A stretch of 64,000 nt of DNA from Bog-473 sp036489775 (GTDB lineage: Bacteria > Actinomycetota > Acidimicrobiia > Acidimicrobiales > RAAP-2). Numbering within the stretch: the stretch's first letter is position 1; the number at the start of each line of letters is the position of its first letter. Shown here one piece after another: positions 33,299 through 41,812 of this stretch. The notes beneath the pieces were generated by a model that saw only the letters and a list, made by a program, of their open reading frames with translations, was not told where the DNA came from and searched no databases. The position numbers and the translations under genes were made by a program. The stretch covers positions 124,001 to 188,000 of the forward strand of contig DASXFC010000009.1 of NCBI GenBank assembly GCA_036489775.1, given 5' to 3'.

Positions 33299-34089
33299 GC
33301 CAGACGCCCGACCTGCCCAAGGACGCGGCCCATCGACTCGAAGAGCTCGAACACGGGCTCTTCACCTCGGACCTCTCGGTCAACGAGTTCCTGCTGGTGA
33401 AGGAAGCGGGCTTCCACCCGCTGGGCTTCGTGATGGGATCGTCGATCTACCACATCGGTCTCCAGACCCGGAAGTGGGGCGAGAGCCAGGAGCTGACCAA
33501 GCTGACCGAGGCGATGTACACCGCACGCGAGCTGGCCATGAACCGCATGGAGGAAGAGGCCACCGAGCTAGGGGCCGATGGCGTGGTCGGGGTCCGCCTG
33601 GACGTGAACTACTACGAGTGGGGCAGTGACTCGGCCGAGTTCATCGCCTTCGGAACCGCGGTCAAGGCCGAAAACGGGCAGTCCTACCGCAATGCCCAGG
33701 GCAAGCCGTTCAGCTCTGACCTCTCGGGGCAGGACTTCTGGACCCTCATGCAGACGGGGCACGTGCCCCAAGGCCTGGTCATGGGCACCTGCGTGTACCA
33801 CATCGCCCACCGCAAGCTGACCCAGGCGCTGGGTTCGGTCGGACAGAACGTGGAGCTGCCCAACTTCACCCAGGCCCTCTACGAGGCCCGGGAATTGGCC
33901 ATGACCCGCATGCAGGACGAGGCCAACGAGCTGGGCGCCAGCGGGATCGTCGGGGTGCGGCTGGAAGAGAAGTCGCACCAGTGGGGCTCGCACACCATCG
34001 AGTTCCTGGCGTTGGGTACCGCGGTCACCAAGACCACCGGCGAGGTCACCCTGCCCAAGCCCGTCACCATCATCTCGCTGGACAACTGA
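33295..34089 (+). CDS. Double YbjQ-like (DUF74/UPF0145) domain protein 1
   Basis: 264 aa with two domains of similar sequence: about 20-126 (FTSDLSVNEFLLVKEAGFHP ... DGVVGVRLDVNYYEWGSDSA) and about 137-247 (FSSDLSGQDFWTLMQTGHVP ... SGIVGVRLEEKSHQWGSHTI). Each has the YbjQ-like plan: N-terminal strand, long helix full of EARELAM-type residues, then GADGVVGVRL and a closing strand. Single-domain YbjQ proteins form rings (pentamers) and are loosely called heavy-metal-binding without firm evidence. Soluble, no signal peptide. Starts inside the stop of the preceding gene. Confidence 0.78.
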   Translation: MSQTPDLPKDAAHRLEELEHGLFTSDLSVNEFLLVKEAGFHPLGFVMGSSIYHIGLQTRKWGESQELTKLTEAMYTARELAMNRMEEEATELGADGVVGVRLDVNYYEWGSDSAEFIAFGTAVKAENGQSYRNAQGKPFSSDLSGQDFWTLMQTGHVPQGLVMGTCVYHIAHRKLTQALGSVGQNVELPNFTQALYEARELAMTRMQDEANELGASGIVGVRLEEKSHQWGSHTIEFLALGTAVTKTTGEVTLPKPVTIISLDN

Positions 34090-34135
34090 GCCGAGTGATG
34101 CGCTCCATGGAGCAGGGGACCCGGGCAGCCGGCCA

Positions 34136-35041
34136 ATGACGCAGACCGAGGGCGACCTCCCCGAAGCTGCTGTCCGACGGCTCGAGTCCACCTCCTTCTC
34201 GTCGGGACTGACCGTTCCGGACTTTGCCGCCTGCCTCGAGCTCGGCCTCGAGCCAGTGGCCCTGGTGCAGGGCTTCTGCGTCATGCGGTGGGGCTTCTAC
34301 GGGATGAACTCGGGCTTCGGCCGAGGGATGTCGCCGTACCAATGGGGCCAGGGCAACGCCGGCGGGTACTCCGAGGTCTATCGCTGCCCCCACGGCTTCG
34401 TCTCGAACGAGCACCGGATGTGGGGGCAGAACCTCGAGCAGCCCTGGGTCGAGCAAGCGTGGTCCCAGGGTTACGGCAGCGCCTACTCGCGCATGGTGGA
34501 AGAGGCGCAGACGATGCAGGCGCACGGGATCATCAATGTGATCGACAGCGTGTCGCACATCGCTGACTCCGGCACCACCGAGTTCCACTTCCTGGGCACG
34601 GCGGTGCGCGTGACCGGCGGCCCGACCCCGGCCGGGGGAGTCCCGTGGACCACCTACCTGGCCGGGCAGCGCCTGACCAAATCGATCGAGGCCGGGTACA
34701 TGCCGGTGTCCATCGTGGCCACCATGGCCTCGGTCCGGATCTGGGCCTACTGCATGACCGAGTACCTGATGGAAGGAGCCCGCGCCTGGGGCGGCCCGAC
34801 CAACAGCCAGGAGGTCACGCAGGTCAGTGCGGCGCACATGGCGGCGCGACAACTGGCCCGCAAGCACGTCCGCGAGCAGCTGGGTGGTGACACCCTGCAA
34901 GGAGCCAAGCTGGCGGTCTCGCAACGCAACCTCTCGGCCGGCGACGAGGTCATCGATTGCACGCTGCGGGGCAACCGGGTGCGCCGCTTCAAGGACTGGG
35001 ACCAGGTGGAAGCGCCTCGCCCGACGGTGCGCCTGTCATGA
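34136..35041 (+). CDS. Double YbjQ-like domain protein 2 (diverged)
   Basis: 301 aa. Same plan, but strongly diverged. Domain 1 starts FSSGLTVPDFAACLELGLEP and has an insert rich in Gly, Met, Trp and Tyr (GFGRGMSPYQWGQGNAGG) before the long helix SAYSRMVEEAQTMQAHGIIN. Domain 2 (GQRLTKSIEAGYMPVSIVAT ... EVIDCTLRGNRVRRF) has lost much of the helix pattern. Two Cys (CVMRWG, CMTEYL) are candidates for metal or redox use. 46 nt after the previous gene; its stop overlaps the next gene's ATG (ATGA). Confidence 0.7.
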   Translation: MTQTEGDLPEAAVRRLESTSFSSGLTVPDFAACLELGLEPVALVQGFCVMRWGFYGMNSGFGRGMSPYQWGQGNAGGYSEVYRCPHGFVSNEHRMWGQNLEQPWVEQAWSQGYGSAYSRMVEEAQTMQAHGIINVIDSVSHIADSGTTEFHFLGTAVRVTGGPTPAGGVPWTTYLAGQRLTKSIEAGYMPVSIVATMASVRIWAYCMTEYLMEGARAWGGPTNSQEVTQVSAAHMAARQLARKHVREQLGGDTLQGAKLAVSQRNLSAGDEVIDCTLRGNRVRRFKDWDQVEAPRPTVRLS

Positions 35042-35874
35042 GCCCGATCGACGTCCGGGCCGAGATGCTCAAAGGTGCGCAGGCGCTGGCCGCGCCACCG
35101 GCGCCCGCCGCCACGGCGAATGGCATCACCTCCGACCTGACCGTCGACGAGGGCCTGTTGCTGCACCAGGCCGGTTGGGAGGCCTGCGACCTGGTCTGCG
35201 GGGCCGCGGTGTATTCGGTGCCGGTCGGGGTCTGGAACTGGGGCCAGGGTTCCATCGACGTGGCTTCGGACGCCCACAACTCGGCGGTGTCGGGGGCCGA
35301 GTCGAGGTTGCGGGCGGAATGCACCAAGGTGCACGGCCACGGGGTGGTCGGGGTGCGGGTGACGGTCGAGGTACGGCCCCATCACATCGAGGTGGCGTTA
35401 GTGGGTACGGCCATCCGCCCGATCGGCAGCAAAGGCCGTGACCCGGTCACGCCGTTCGCCTCGGATCTGTCGGCCCGCGACTTCACCCTGCTGGCCCGGG
35501 CCGGCTGGATGCCGGTGGGCCTGGCCTTCGGCGCCGCCTTCGTCTACGCACCACGGCGCACGGCCGGGGCGGCCTTGCGCCAGCAGACCCAGAACGTCGA
35601 GCTGACCAACTTCACCGAAGCCATGTACTCGGCCCGCGAGTCGGCCATGGAGAGCATGCAGCAGTCGGCCATCCGGGTCGGCGGCCAGGGCGTGGTCGAG
35701 GTCAAGGTGACCGAAGGGCCGATGTCCTTCGCCAAGCACGCCGTCGGTTTCACGGCCTGGGGTACGGCGGTGAAGCTGGTGGCCGAGCAGCACCAGTTCG
35801 TGGCACCTCAGGTCATTTTGCCGCTCGACGACAAAGTGGTGATGTTCGAGGCGGCCAGCCTGCGCAAGGACTGA
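35038..35874 (+). CDS. Double YbjQ-like domain protein 3
   Basis: 278 aa from ATG 35038. First domain: ITSDLTVDEGLLLHQAGWEA, helix AVSGAESRLRAECTKVHGHG, then VVGVRVTVEVRPHHIEVALV. Second: FASDLSARDFTLLARAGWMP, QNVELTNFTEAMYSARESAM, QGVVEVKVTEGPMSFAKHAV, much like domain 2 of protein 1 (33295), so the two genes share a duplication history. The C-terminal 30 residues (QFVAPQVILPLDDKVVMFEA) are extra. No membrane segment. 2 nt before the NTF2-like gene. Confidence 0.75.
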   Translation: MSPIDVRAEMLKGAQALAAPPAPAATANGITSDLTVDEGLLLHQAGWEACDLVCGAAVYSVPVGVWNWGQGSIDVASDAHNSAVSGAESRLRAECTKVHGHGVVGVRVTVEVRPHHIEVALVGTAIRPIGSKGRDPVTPFASDLSARDFTLLARAGWMPVGLAFGAAFVYAPRRTAGAALRQQTQNVELTNFTEAMYSARESAMESMQQSAIRVGGQGVVEVKVTEGPMSFAKHAVGFTAWGTAVKLVAEQHQFVAPQVILPLDDKVVMFEAASLRKD

Positions 35875-35876
35875 CG

Positions 35877-36272
35877 GTGCGCTCGATGGATTGGGATGTC
35901 TGGGCCCGGGCCTACGAGGCCACCGACGGGCCCGATGCCTTCGAGGCACTGTTCGCACCGGGCGGTCGCTTCTGTGATCCGGTCACGCCGTGGACGACCG
36001 ACGTGCGCAAAGTGGCCGTCGACACCGCGGCCATCTTCCCGGACTGGGGCCAGCGGGTCGACCGGATCCGGGGCGGGGAGGACTGGGCCGTGTTCGAGTG
36101 GACCGGCACCGGGACCTTCACAATGGAGGGGCGGCGGTCTGTCCCTATCACCATGACCGGAGCCACCGTCATCGAGGTCGACCGCGAGGGCAAGGTGACG
36201 TCGTGGCGGGACTACCTCGACACCAACGAGCCGGCCCAGCAGATCAGCCGCGGGCTGGCCGAGTCGGGCTGA
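35877..36272 (+). CDS. NTF2/SnoaL-like protein
   Basis: 131 aa from GTG 35877 (an ATG at 35886 is possible). MDWDVWARAYEATDGPDAFE, FEALFAPGGRFCDPVTPW, DWAVFEWTGTGTFTMEGRRS and TVIEVDREGKVTSWRDYLDT match the SnoaL-like cone fold, found in limonene-epoxide hydrolases, steroid isomerases and many unassigned proteins. No catalytic pair can be fixed by eye. Immediately follows the YbjQ-like cluster and may be co-transcribed. Confidence 0.82.
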   Translation: MRSMDWDVWARAYEATDGPDAFEALFAPGGRFCDPVTPWTTDVRKVAVDTAAIFPDWGQRVDRIRGGEDWAVFEWTGTGTFTMEGRRSVPITMTGATVIEVDREGKVTSWRDYLDTNEPAQQISRGLAESG

Positions 36273-36273
36273 A

Positions 36274-37374
36274 CTAGGCGTCGGCCTCGGCCGCCACCGC
36301 CTTGACGTGGGTGAGCCGGATGTCGCGCTCTTTGTCCATCTCTTCGGCCGCGGCCTCATCGCCGGCCATCTCGGCGTCGATGTCGGTATCGGCGAAGGCC
36401 AGGACGCCCATGTCGGTGAAGGCGCCGCGGATCTTGTCGCCCCACAGGCCGATGTCGCGCAGGATGGGCACGATGCGCATGAAGAGGTAGCTGCGGAACG
36501 TGCGCAGCATCTCGGAGTTCTCGACGTAGGTGCCGACCTCGTCGGGCAGGCCCATGCGCTCCCAGACCTCTTCACCGAGGAAACGATCCCGCATGAGGTA
36601 GCAGGCCTCGACGCAGAACTCCTCGCGCTCGTCCCGCTCGGCCTGGGTCAACTGCGGGTAGTAGTCGCGCAGAGCCAGGCGCCCGAACATGACGTGCCGG
36701 GCCTCGTCCTGCATGACGTAGGCGTTCAGCGACTTGGCCAGCGGGTCGGTGGCCGAATTGCGGATGAAGCCGAAGGCGGCCAGAGCCAGACCCTCGACCA
36801 GTACTTGCATGCCGAGATACGTCATGTCCCAGCGCGAGTCCGAGATGACGTCGTCGAGCAGCGCCTTGAGCGACTTGTTGAGCGGGTAGACCATCTCGAT
36901 CTTCTCGTGCAGGTAGCGCGAGTACACCTCGACGTGGCGGGCCTCGTCGATCACCTGGGTGGCGGCGTAGAACTTCGAGTCGATGTCGGGCACGGTCTGG
37001 ACGATCTTGGCGGTACAGATGAGCGCACCCTGCTCGCCGTGCAAGAACTGGCTGAAGCGCCACGCCTCGACGTTGCGGCGCAACTCACCCTTGCGGGCGT
37101 CGTCCATCTTGTCCCACCACTCGGTGCCGAAGAGCGGGTTGATGTCGTCGGGCATGCCGACCGGGTTGGACAGGTCGACATCGAGGCTCCAGTCCAGGCG
37201 GTCGCTGCCGATCCACTGCCGGCGCGTCCCCTTGTCATAGAGGCGGAGGAGCTGGTCCCGCCCGTCGGTGTAGTTGAAGTCGAACATCGTGGTGGCGGGG
37301 GATTCGATGCCCCACTTCGGATCCGCCGCAAAGCCCGGCTCGCTTCCGCCTGTCGGCTTGGATGTGATCGTCAT
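36274..37374 (-). CDS. Ferritin-like diiron protein (R2/AurF-type)
   Basis: 366 aa. Two diiron half-sites are visible: GEQGALICTAK with QVIDEARHVEVYSRYLHEKI, and LVEGLALAAFGFIRNSATDP with VMQDEARHVMFGRLALRDYY; two Glu/EARH ligand sets. This is a ferritin-like four-helix bundle oxygenase or oxidase of the ribonucleotide-reductase R2/AurF group, common in actinobacteria. A substrate cannot be given. A strong GGGGGG ribosome-binding stretch precedes the ATG (37374). The stop is 1 nt from the convergent NTF2-like gene. Confidence 0.85.
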   Translation of the reverse strand: MTITSKPTGGSEPGFAADPKWGIESPATTMFDFNYTDGRDQLLRLYDKGTRRQWIGSDRLDWSLDVDLSNPVGMPDDINPLFGTEWWDKMDDARKGELRRNVEAWRFSQFLHGEQGALICTAKIVQTVPDIDSKFYAATQVIDEARHVEVYSRYLHEKIEMVYPLNKSLKALLDDVISDSRWDMTYLGMQVLVEGLALAAFGFIRNSATDPLAKSLNAYVMQDEARHVMFGRLALRDYYPQLTQAERDEREEFCVEACYLMRDRFLGEEVWERMGLPDEVGTYVENSEMLRTFRSYLFMRIVPILRDIGLWGDKIRGAFTDMGVLAFADTDIDAEMAGDEAAAEEMDKERDIRLTHVKAVAAEADA

Positions 37375-37437
37375 GAGCCCCCCTTTCGGGTCATCCGATA
37401 GGCGTGACGCTACCGCTCTGGGGGCTGGCCCTGCCGG

Positions 37438-38718
37438 TCAGATGAAGCCGCCGGGCGGCGGCGCACCGGCTCGGTCCCCGGACCGGCCTTCGCGGAAATC
37501 GAAGGCGACCTTGACGGCGCCGCTCGCCTCCTGCGTGGCCAGCGTCACGAAGGCCTCACGCCACTGCTCGAGACGGAAGGTGTGGGTCAGCATGCCATCG
37601 AGGTCGACCCGGCCGTCGGCCGCCAGCGACAGGTAGTGAGCGATGCCGTGCTGGCGCACCCCCTCGACCTCCTCCACGCCGAAGGCGTTGGAGCCCACCC
37701 AGTGCAGCTCCTTGAAGTAGAGGGGTGACCATTCCCAGCGCTCGGGAGCATGCACACCGCTCTTGACCATGGTGCCGCGCTGCTTGAGCAGGCGGGCGCC
37801 GATGGCCGCGGTCTCGCCGGTCCCTACGGTGTCATAGACCACGTCGATCCCACCCGGGTGGGCCATGGGCAGCGAACCTTCCACCCGCTGGAGGACCCCG
37901 CCGGACCAGGCGGCCGCTTCCTCGAGCAATTGCTCGAGGGGATAGGGGTTGACCACGACCGCCCCGAGGCGCCGGGCCAGGGCGGCTTGGGCTCCGAAGC
38001 GCGCGACCACCATGACCTCGACATCGGGATACAGGGCGCGCAAGATGGCAGTGGCGGTGGTCCCGAGGGCCCCACCTCCGTAGACCAGTACCTTGCCGCC
38101 CGGTAGCGGGGGATGGCGGGTCACCGAGTGCAGCGACACCGCGAAGGGGTCGGCCAGCACGGCCGCCTCGTCGCTGACCGATTCGGGCACCGGGATGAGC
38201 ATCGACTGGTGGGCCGGCAGGAACTCGGCAAACCCACCGGGCGCGTCCTTCGAAGTACCGGTATGGATACCGGCGGCCAGCGGACCCTGGGTGAAATGCC
38301 AACACAGGCTGAAGTCACCGTTCTGGCAGGAACCGCACATCGGGTCGATGCCCCGGGGACCACAGGACAGCCATGGGTTGAGGACCACCCGCTGGCCCAC
38401 CTCGAGCGTGCGCACGGCCGGACCCAACTCGACTACCTCGGCCACCACTTCGTGGCCGAGCACGGTGGGGAAGGTGAAGAGGCCGTTCAGCGCGCTGTCG
38501 GTGTAGTCGTCGCCGAAGTCCATAAAGACCTGCTTGGCATCGGAACCGCAGATGCCGGTCAGACGGGTCCGGGCCACCGCCCAGTCGTCACGCAGCAGGC
38601 TCGGCCGGTCGAGCTCCTGCAGGCGCATCGGGACGTGCGACAGGCCGACCATGAGCTTGTTGGTGGGATCGGGCGGCGCCCACTTCTCGCCGCGGACGCC
38701 ATAGAGCAGCCCCTGCAT
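37438..38718 (-). CDS. Zinc-dependent alcohol dehydrogenase (MDR family)
   Basis: 426 aa. GroES-like domain with RLTGICGSDAKQVFMDFGDD (catalytic Zn Cys), FPTVLGHEVVAEVVELGPAV (GHE) and CGPRGIDPMCGSCQNGDFSL CW (structural-Zn-type cysteines); Rossmann motif GGKVLVYGGGALGTTATAIL; C-terminal domain ends DFREGRSGDR. Uses NAD(P) to oxidise an alcohol or polyol. Length is greater than usual (350-380 aa) because of insertions around residues 240-280 and the C-terminal tail. 13 nt downstream of the DUF2510 gene. Confidence 0.87.
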   Translation of the reverse strand: MQGLLYGVRGEKWAPPDPTNKLMVGLSHVPMRLQELDRPSLLRDDWAVARTRLTGICGSDAKQVFMDFGDDYTDSALNGLFTFPTVLGHEVVAEVVELGPAVRTLEVGQRVVLNPWLSCGPRGIDPMCGSCQNGDFSLCWHFTQGPLAAGIHTGTSKDAPGGFAEFLPAHQSMLIPVPESVSDEAAVLADPFAVSLHSVTRHPPLPGGKVLVYGGGALGTTATAILRALYPDVEVMVVARFGAQAALARRLGAVVVNPYPLEQLLEEAAAWSGGVLQRVEGSLPMAHPGGIDVVYDTVGTGETAAIGARLLKQRGTMVKSGVHAPERWEWSPLYFKELHWVGSNAFGVEEVEGVRQHGIAHYLSLAADGRVDLDGMLTHTFRLEQWREAFVTLATQEASGAVKVAFDFREGRSGDRAGAPPPGGFI

Positions 38719-38731
38719 CAGACAGCTGTCG

Positions 38732-39235
38732 TCAGTTGTTGCACGTCGTGATGCCGCCCGAGGTCGTACAGGGATGGACCACGGCGATCAGGATGGCCCC
38801 GAGGATGAGCAAACCGATGGCCACGAAGCCGACGATGATGCCGGCCAGAGCCAGCCCGGATGCCTGCTGCATGTTGTTGCTGCGACGGATCTGATTGCGG
38901 GCGACAAAGCCGAAGATGATGCCGAGCACGCACGGAACGGCGAAGAGAATGATGCCGACGCACGAACAGATCAGCGAGGCCACGGCCAGGCCGTTGGTGG
39001 AACGGTGGCCGCTGTAGGGCGGGGCCCCGTAGGGCTGGTAGCCATAGGGTTGGCTGCCGGCCCACCCGGGATAGGCCACCCCGCTCGGGTTGCCCGCCGG
39101 TGGTCCGCCGGGATACGAGGGTGTCGCCGCAGCTGCCGCATCGCTCTGGCGCGGTGGTCCGGTCCACGCTTCTGGCGGGTACCACTTGCCATCGGATGCG
39201 AGCCACCACCCCGGCCCTTGTGAGGTATCGCTCAT
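38732..39235 (-). CDS. DUF2510/DUF4190 membrane protein
   Basis: 167 aa. N-terminal DUF2510 motif GWWLASDGKWYPPEAWTG, a Pro/Gly/Tyr-rich linker (SQPYGYQPYGAPPYSG), then a DUF4190 part with two membrane helices: GLAVASLICSCVGIILFAVP and ASGLALAGIIVGFVAIGLLI. Common in actinobacteria, function unknown; DUF2510 probably lies in the cytoplasm. C-terminal Cys (HPCTTSGGITTCNN) may face outside. Confidence 0.88.
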   Translation of the reverse strand: MSDTSQGPGWWLASDGKWYPPEAWTGPPRQSDAAAAATPSYPGGPPAGNPSGVAYPGWAGSQPYGYQPYGAPPYSGHRSTNGLAVASLICSCVGIILFAVPCVLGIIFGFVARNQIRRSNNMQQASGLALAGIIVGFVAIGLLILGAILIAVVHPCTTSGGITTCNN

Positions 39236-39292
39236 GTCTCCCCTCGCTGAGTGGCGTGAGCATACGAGGCGCCGGCGACGATCGGCATCAGC

Positions 39293-39523
39293 TCAGGCCA
39301 CGTAGGGGCAGTGCCGGCATCCGTTGTCGCAGCAGCTACCCCGATCGGCCAGATAGGCCGCCGTCAGCACCCAGTACCCGCTGGCCGGGTCCCGATACAT
39401 GGGGTCTCCGGAGGCGAGAGCGGTGGCGTGGGCCTGCAAGATCTGCTCGTAAACCGGATGATCTGGCCCCAACCGGTCCGGGTGGGGCTGGGTCAGGGGA
39501 CGGCCGGCCAGGAGTTCAGACAT
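39293..39523 (-). CDS. Cys-rich DUF5522-type small protein
   Basis: 76 aa. The C-terminus LADRGSCCDNGCRHCPYVA with four Cys (CCxxGCxxCPY) suggests metal or Fe-S binding; this is the DUF5522 pattern. The region before, DPASGYWVLTAAYLADRGSC, is the usual conserved lead. Function unknown. Sits 44 nt upstream (in transcription order, downstream) of HU. Confidence 0.8.
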   Translation of the reverse strand: MSELLAGRPLTQPHPDRLGPDHPVYEQILQAHATALASGDPMYRDPASGYWVLTAAYLADRGSCCDNGCRHCPYVA

Positions 39524-39567
39524 CCCGGGCCGGCCGCCACCGTGAGCCCACGAATGGGCTCAGCACA

Positions 39568-40113
39568 TCACCGAGCGCGCTTGGCCACCTTCTTGGCGGG
39601 GGCCTTGCGGGCCGGCGCCTTGCGGGCGGGGGCCTTCTTGGCCGGAGCCCGACGAGCGGGGGCCTTGCGGGCGGGAGCCTTGCGGGCGGTCGTGGCCCGC
39701 TTCACTGGCGCCTTCCTGGCGGCCGGGGCCTTCTTGGCCGGAGCCTTGGCCGCCACCGGTGCCGCCGACTTGCCAGCCTGGGCAACCGCGGCGTCGTCGG
39801 TCGGGTAGGCACCCTTGGCGAGCTTGGGCGCGGTGGCCGGATTCAGCACGGCGTCCTTGAACGCCTTGACCGCCGTGATGCGCGCCTTCTTGGAGGCCTT
39901 GATCCGAATCGTCTCGCCGGTGGCCGGGTTTCGCCCCATACGCGCGGCGCGGTTGACCTTGACGAACTTGGCGAAGCCGGGGATCGAAACGGGCTCGCCC
40001 TTGGCCACCACCGCGGTGACCACATCGGTGAATCCGTCGAGCACGGCCGCAACCGTCTTGACCTCGACATCGGACTGGACCGCGACTGCTCTAGCTAGTT
40101 CTCGCTTGTTCAT
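39568..40113 (-). CDS. HU-family DNA-binding protein with Lys/Ala/Pro tail
   Basis: 181 aa from ATG 40113 (an in-frame ATG at 40122 is possible). N-terminal HU core: MNKRELARAVAVQSDVEVKT, VAKGEPVSIPGFAKFVKVNR, RMGRNPATGETIRIKASKKA. It is followed by a tail of about 80 residues made of AKKAPARKAPARRAPAKK-type repeats. This is the HupB/HLP type known from mycobacteria and other actinobacteria, a nucleoid protein whose tail adds non-specific DNA binding. The tail DNA is a low-complexity repeat (39574-39760). Confidence 0.93.
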   Translation of the reverse strand: MNKRELARAVAVQSDVEVKTVAAVLDGFTDVVTAVVAKGEPVSIPGFAKFVKVNRAARMGRNPATGETIRIKASKKARITAVKAFKDAVLNPATAPKLAKGAYPTDDAAVAQAGKSAAPVAAKAPAKKAPAARKAPVKRATTARKAPARKAPARRAPAKKAPARKAPARKAPAKKVAKRAR

Positions 40114-40211
40114 GGCGCACATTGTGGCCGAACTGAGTACCGCCGTGCCACATTTCAGAGGGTTTTGGCGTTATTTCCCAAGTTTTTCGGTTTTGGGTCG
40201 CATTCGGGGGC

Positions 40212-41675
40212 TTAAAGCCGTGCCCTCACGTCGGTGCCGAGGTCGAGCGCGTAGACCGCTTGTTCTTGGAGTTGGTCCGGAGCGGTGATCGTGAGGCTGC
40301 CGCCAACTGACGATGCGTCAAGCGGTTGCGCGAGCCCGAGCAATGACACCGAGGTGACGGCGAGCGCCTCGATTCGCGAGATTGTCCAGGTGGCAGAGCC
40401 GGGTCGACCGAACACCAGGGCATAGACGTGTCCATCACGTTGGGTGAAACGAACCTCCGTCCCGTCTGTGGTCGACGAGGTAGGCATCTCCCAGGGTCGG
40501 GTGCCCACGATGGCCTCGCGGTTTTGGGCCATCCAGGTTCCAAGGCCACGGAGCGGCACCTGCTGTTCGAGGGGGATGGTGCCGTCGGGGGCGGGACCGA
40601 TCCCGATGAGGAGGTTCCCGTTCATCGAGACCACCTGACAGAGCAGCCGGATCAGCGCGTCCGGCGTGATGATGTCCTCGGGTCGCTCGTTGCGATTGGC
40701 GCCGAAGGAGTGGCCGACACCTCGGGTCGATTCCCACTTGCGAGATGGGATGCGATCGAACTGGCTGTATTCGGGAGTGCGGAAGTCGAAGTGGCGAGCG
40801 CCGCCGAAGGTGAGCTGCTTTCGGTTCTCCGGGATGAAGCGCCAAGCCAATTGCACGAGGTCGCCGGCCAGGCCGAGCGCGGTGTCGGCCAGCCGGTTCC
40901 GCGGCAGGGTGGATTCGACCCAGCGGTCGTTGATGACCCCGTCCTCGACGGTGTTGTAGTAATACGCGAAGAGCTCGGCCAGGTTCCCGCCGGAGGGCCA
41001 ACCGATGTCGTTCCAGAGCACGGTGGGCTGGTAGCGATCGATCAGCTCGCGCACGTGGGCGGTGACGAAATCGAGATAGGCCCGACCGGTCGGCACGGCC
41101 AGGACGGCATCGGCCGGGCGGCGCATGATGGCGTCGTTGTAGGGCCAGTCGTAGCCACCGGAGTAGTACAGCCCCATTTCCAACCCGGCGGCCCGGACGG
41201 CCGTGCTCAGATCGCCGACCAGGTCCCGGCGGGCGTGGTAACGCCCCTTGGTCGGGTGCGGGGTGTCAGCGGGCCACAGGGTGAAGCCCTCGTGGTGTTT
41301 GGTGGTGAGCACGACGTACCCGGCGCCGCTGCGGCGGCACAGGTCGGCCAGAGCATCGAGGTCGGCGCCGGAGGAGGCATCGTTGAACGTCTCGACGAAG
41401 TTGTCGTAGGGAGCGCCGCCGTAGGTGTCACGGTGGTGCTGCCAGGTCGGGCTGCCCTTGAGCTGCATGGTGTTGCGGTACCACTCGGCGTAGGGGTTCT
41501 CCCAGAGCATGCGCTTGGGGCCGCTATGCAGCAGCAGCTCTTGGATGTCTGGGACCTGCGGAGCCCAGCCGGGCACCGAGTAGAGGCCCCAATGGAGGAA
41601 GACGCCGAGCTTGGCATCGTCGTACCACTGCGGGACCTGGTGGGTTCGGACCGACTCCCAGGTGGCTTCGTACAC
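40212..41675 (-). CDS. Alpha-L-fucosidase (GH29)
   Basis: 487 aa from GTG 41675. GVFLHWGLYSVPGWAPQVPD, AGYVVLTTKHHEGFTLWPAD and DRYQPTVLWNDIGWPSGGNL (nucleophile Asp) are GH29 landmarks. The C-terminal domain (EVRFTQRDGHVYALVFGRPG) is the usual beta-sandwich. It should release L-fucose from glycoconjugates. No signal peptide is seen, so it may act inside the cell on imported sugars. Isolated on the minus strand upstream of HU. Confidence 0.92.
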   Translation of the reverse strand: MYEATWESVRTHQVPQWYDDAKLGVFLHWGLYSVPGWAPQVPDIQELLLHSGPKRMLWENPYAEWYRNTMQLKGSPTWQHHRDTYGGAPYDNFVETFNDASSGADLDALADLCRRSGAGYVVLTTKHHEGFTLWPADTPHPTKGRYHARRDLVGDLSTAVRAAGLEMGLYYSGGYDWPYNDAIMRRPADAVLAVPTGRAYLDFVTAHVRELIDRYQPTVLWNDIGWPSGGNLAELFAYYYNTVEDGVINDRWVESTLPRNRLADTALGLAGDLVQLAWRFIPENRKQLTFGGARHFDFRTPEYSQFDRIPSRKWESTRGVGHSFGANRNERPEDIITPDALIRLLCQVVSMNGNLLIGIGPAPDGTIPLEQQVPLRGLGTWMAQNREAIVGTRPWEMPTSSTTDGTEVRFTQRDGHVYALVFGRPGSATWTISRIEALAVTSVSLLGLAQPLDASSVGGSLTITAPDQLQEQAVYALDLGTDVRARL

Positions 41676-41812
41676 GGGTCCATTCCTAGCGCGGCCGTCC
41701 GGGCGACGGCCCTTGCGGTGGGCCTATTCTCTGCCAGTTGGCCCGGGCCGACCGGTCCGGTCGCAGAGGGGACACCGCGGCGGACGTTCGGAATTTACGA
41801 CGATTGAATCAA

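Noticed and set aside
39574..39760. Short repeats taken as CRISPR or satellite
   Set aside because: They encode the Lys-Ala-Pro tail of HU in frame, with no spacers.
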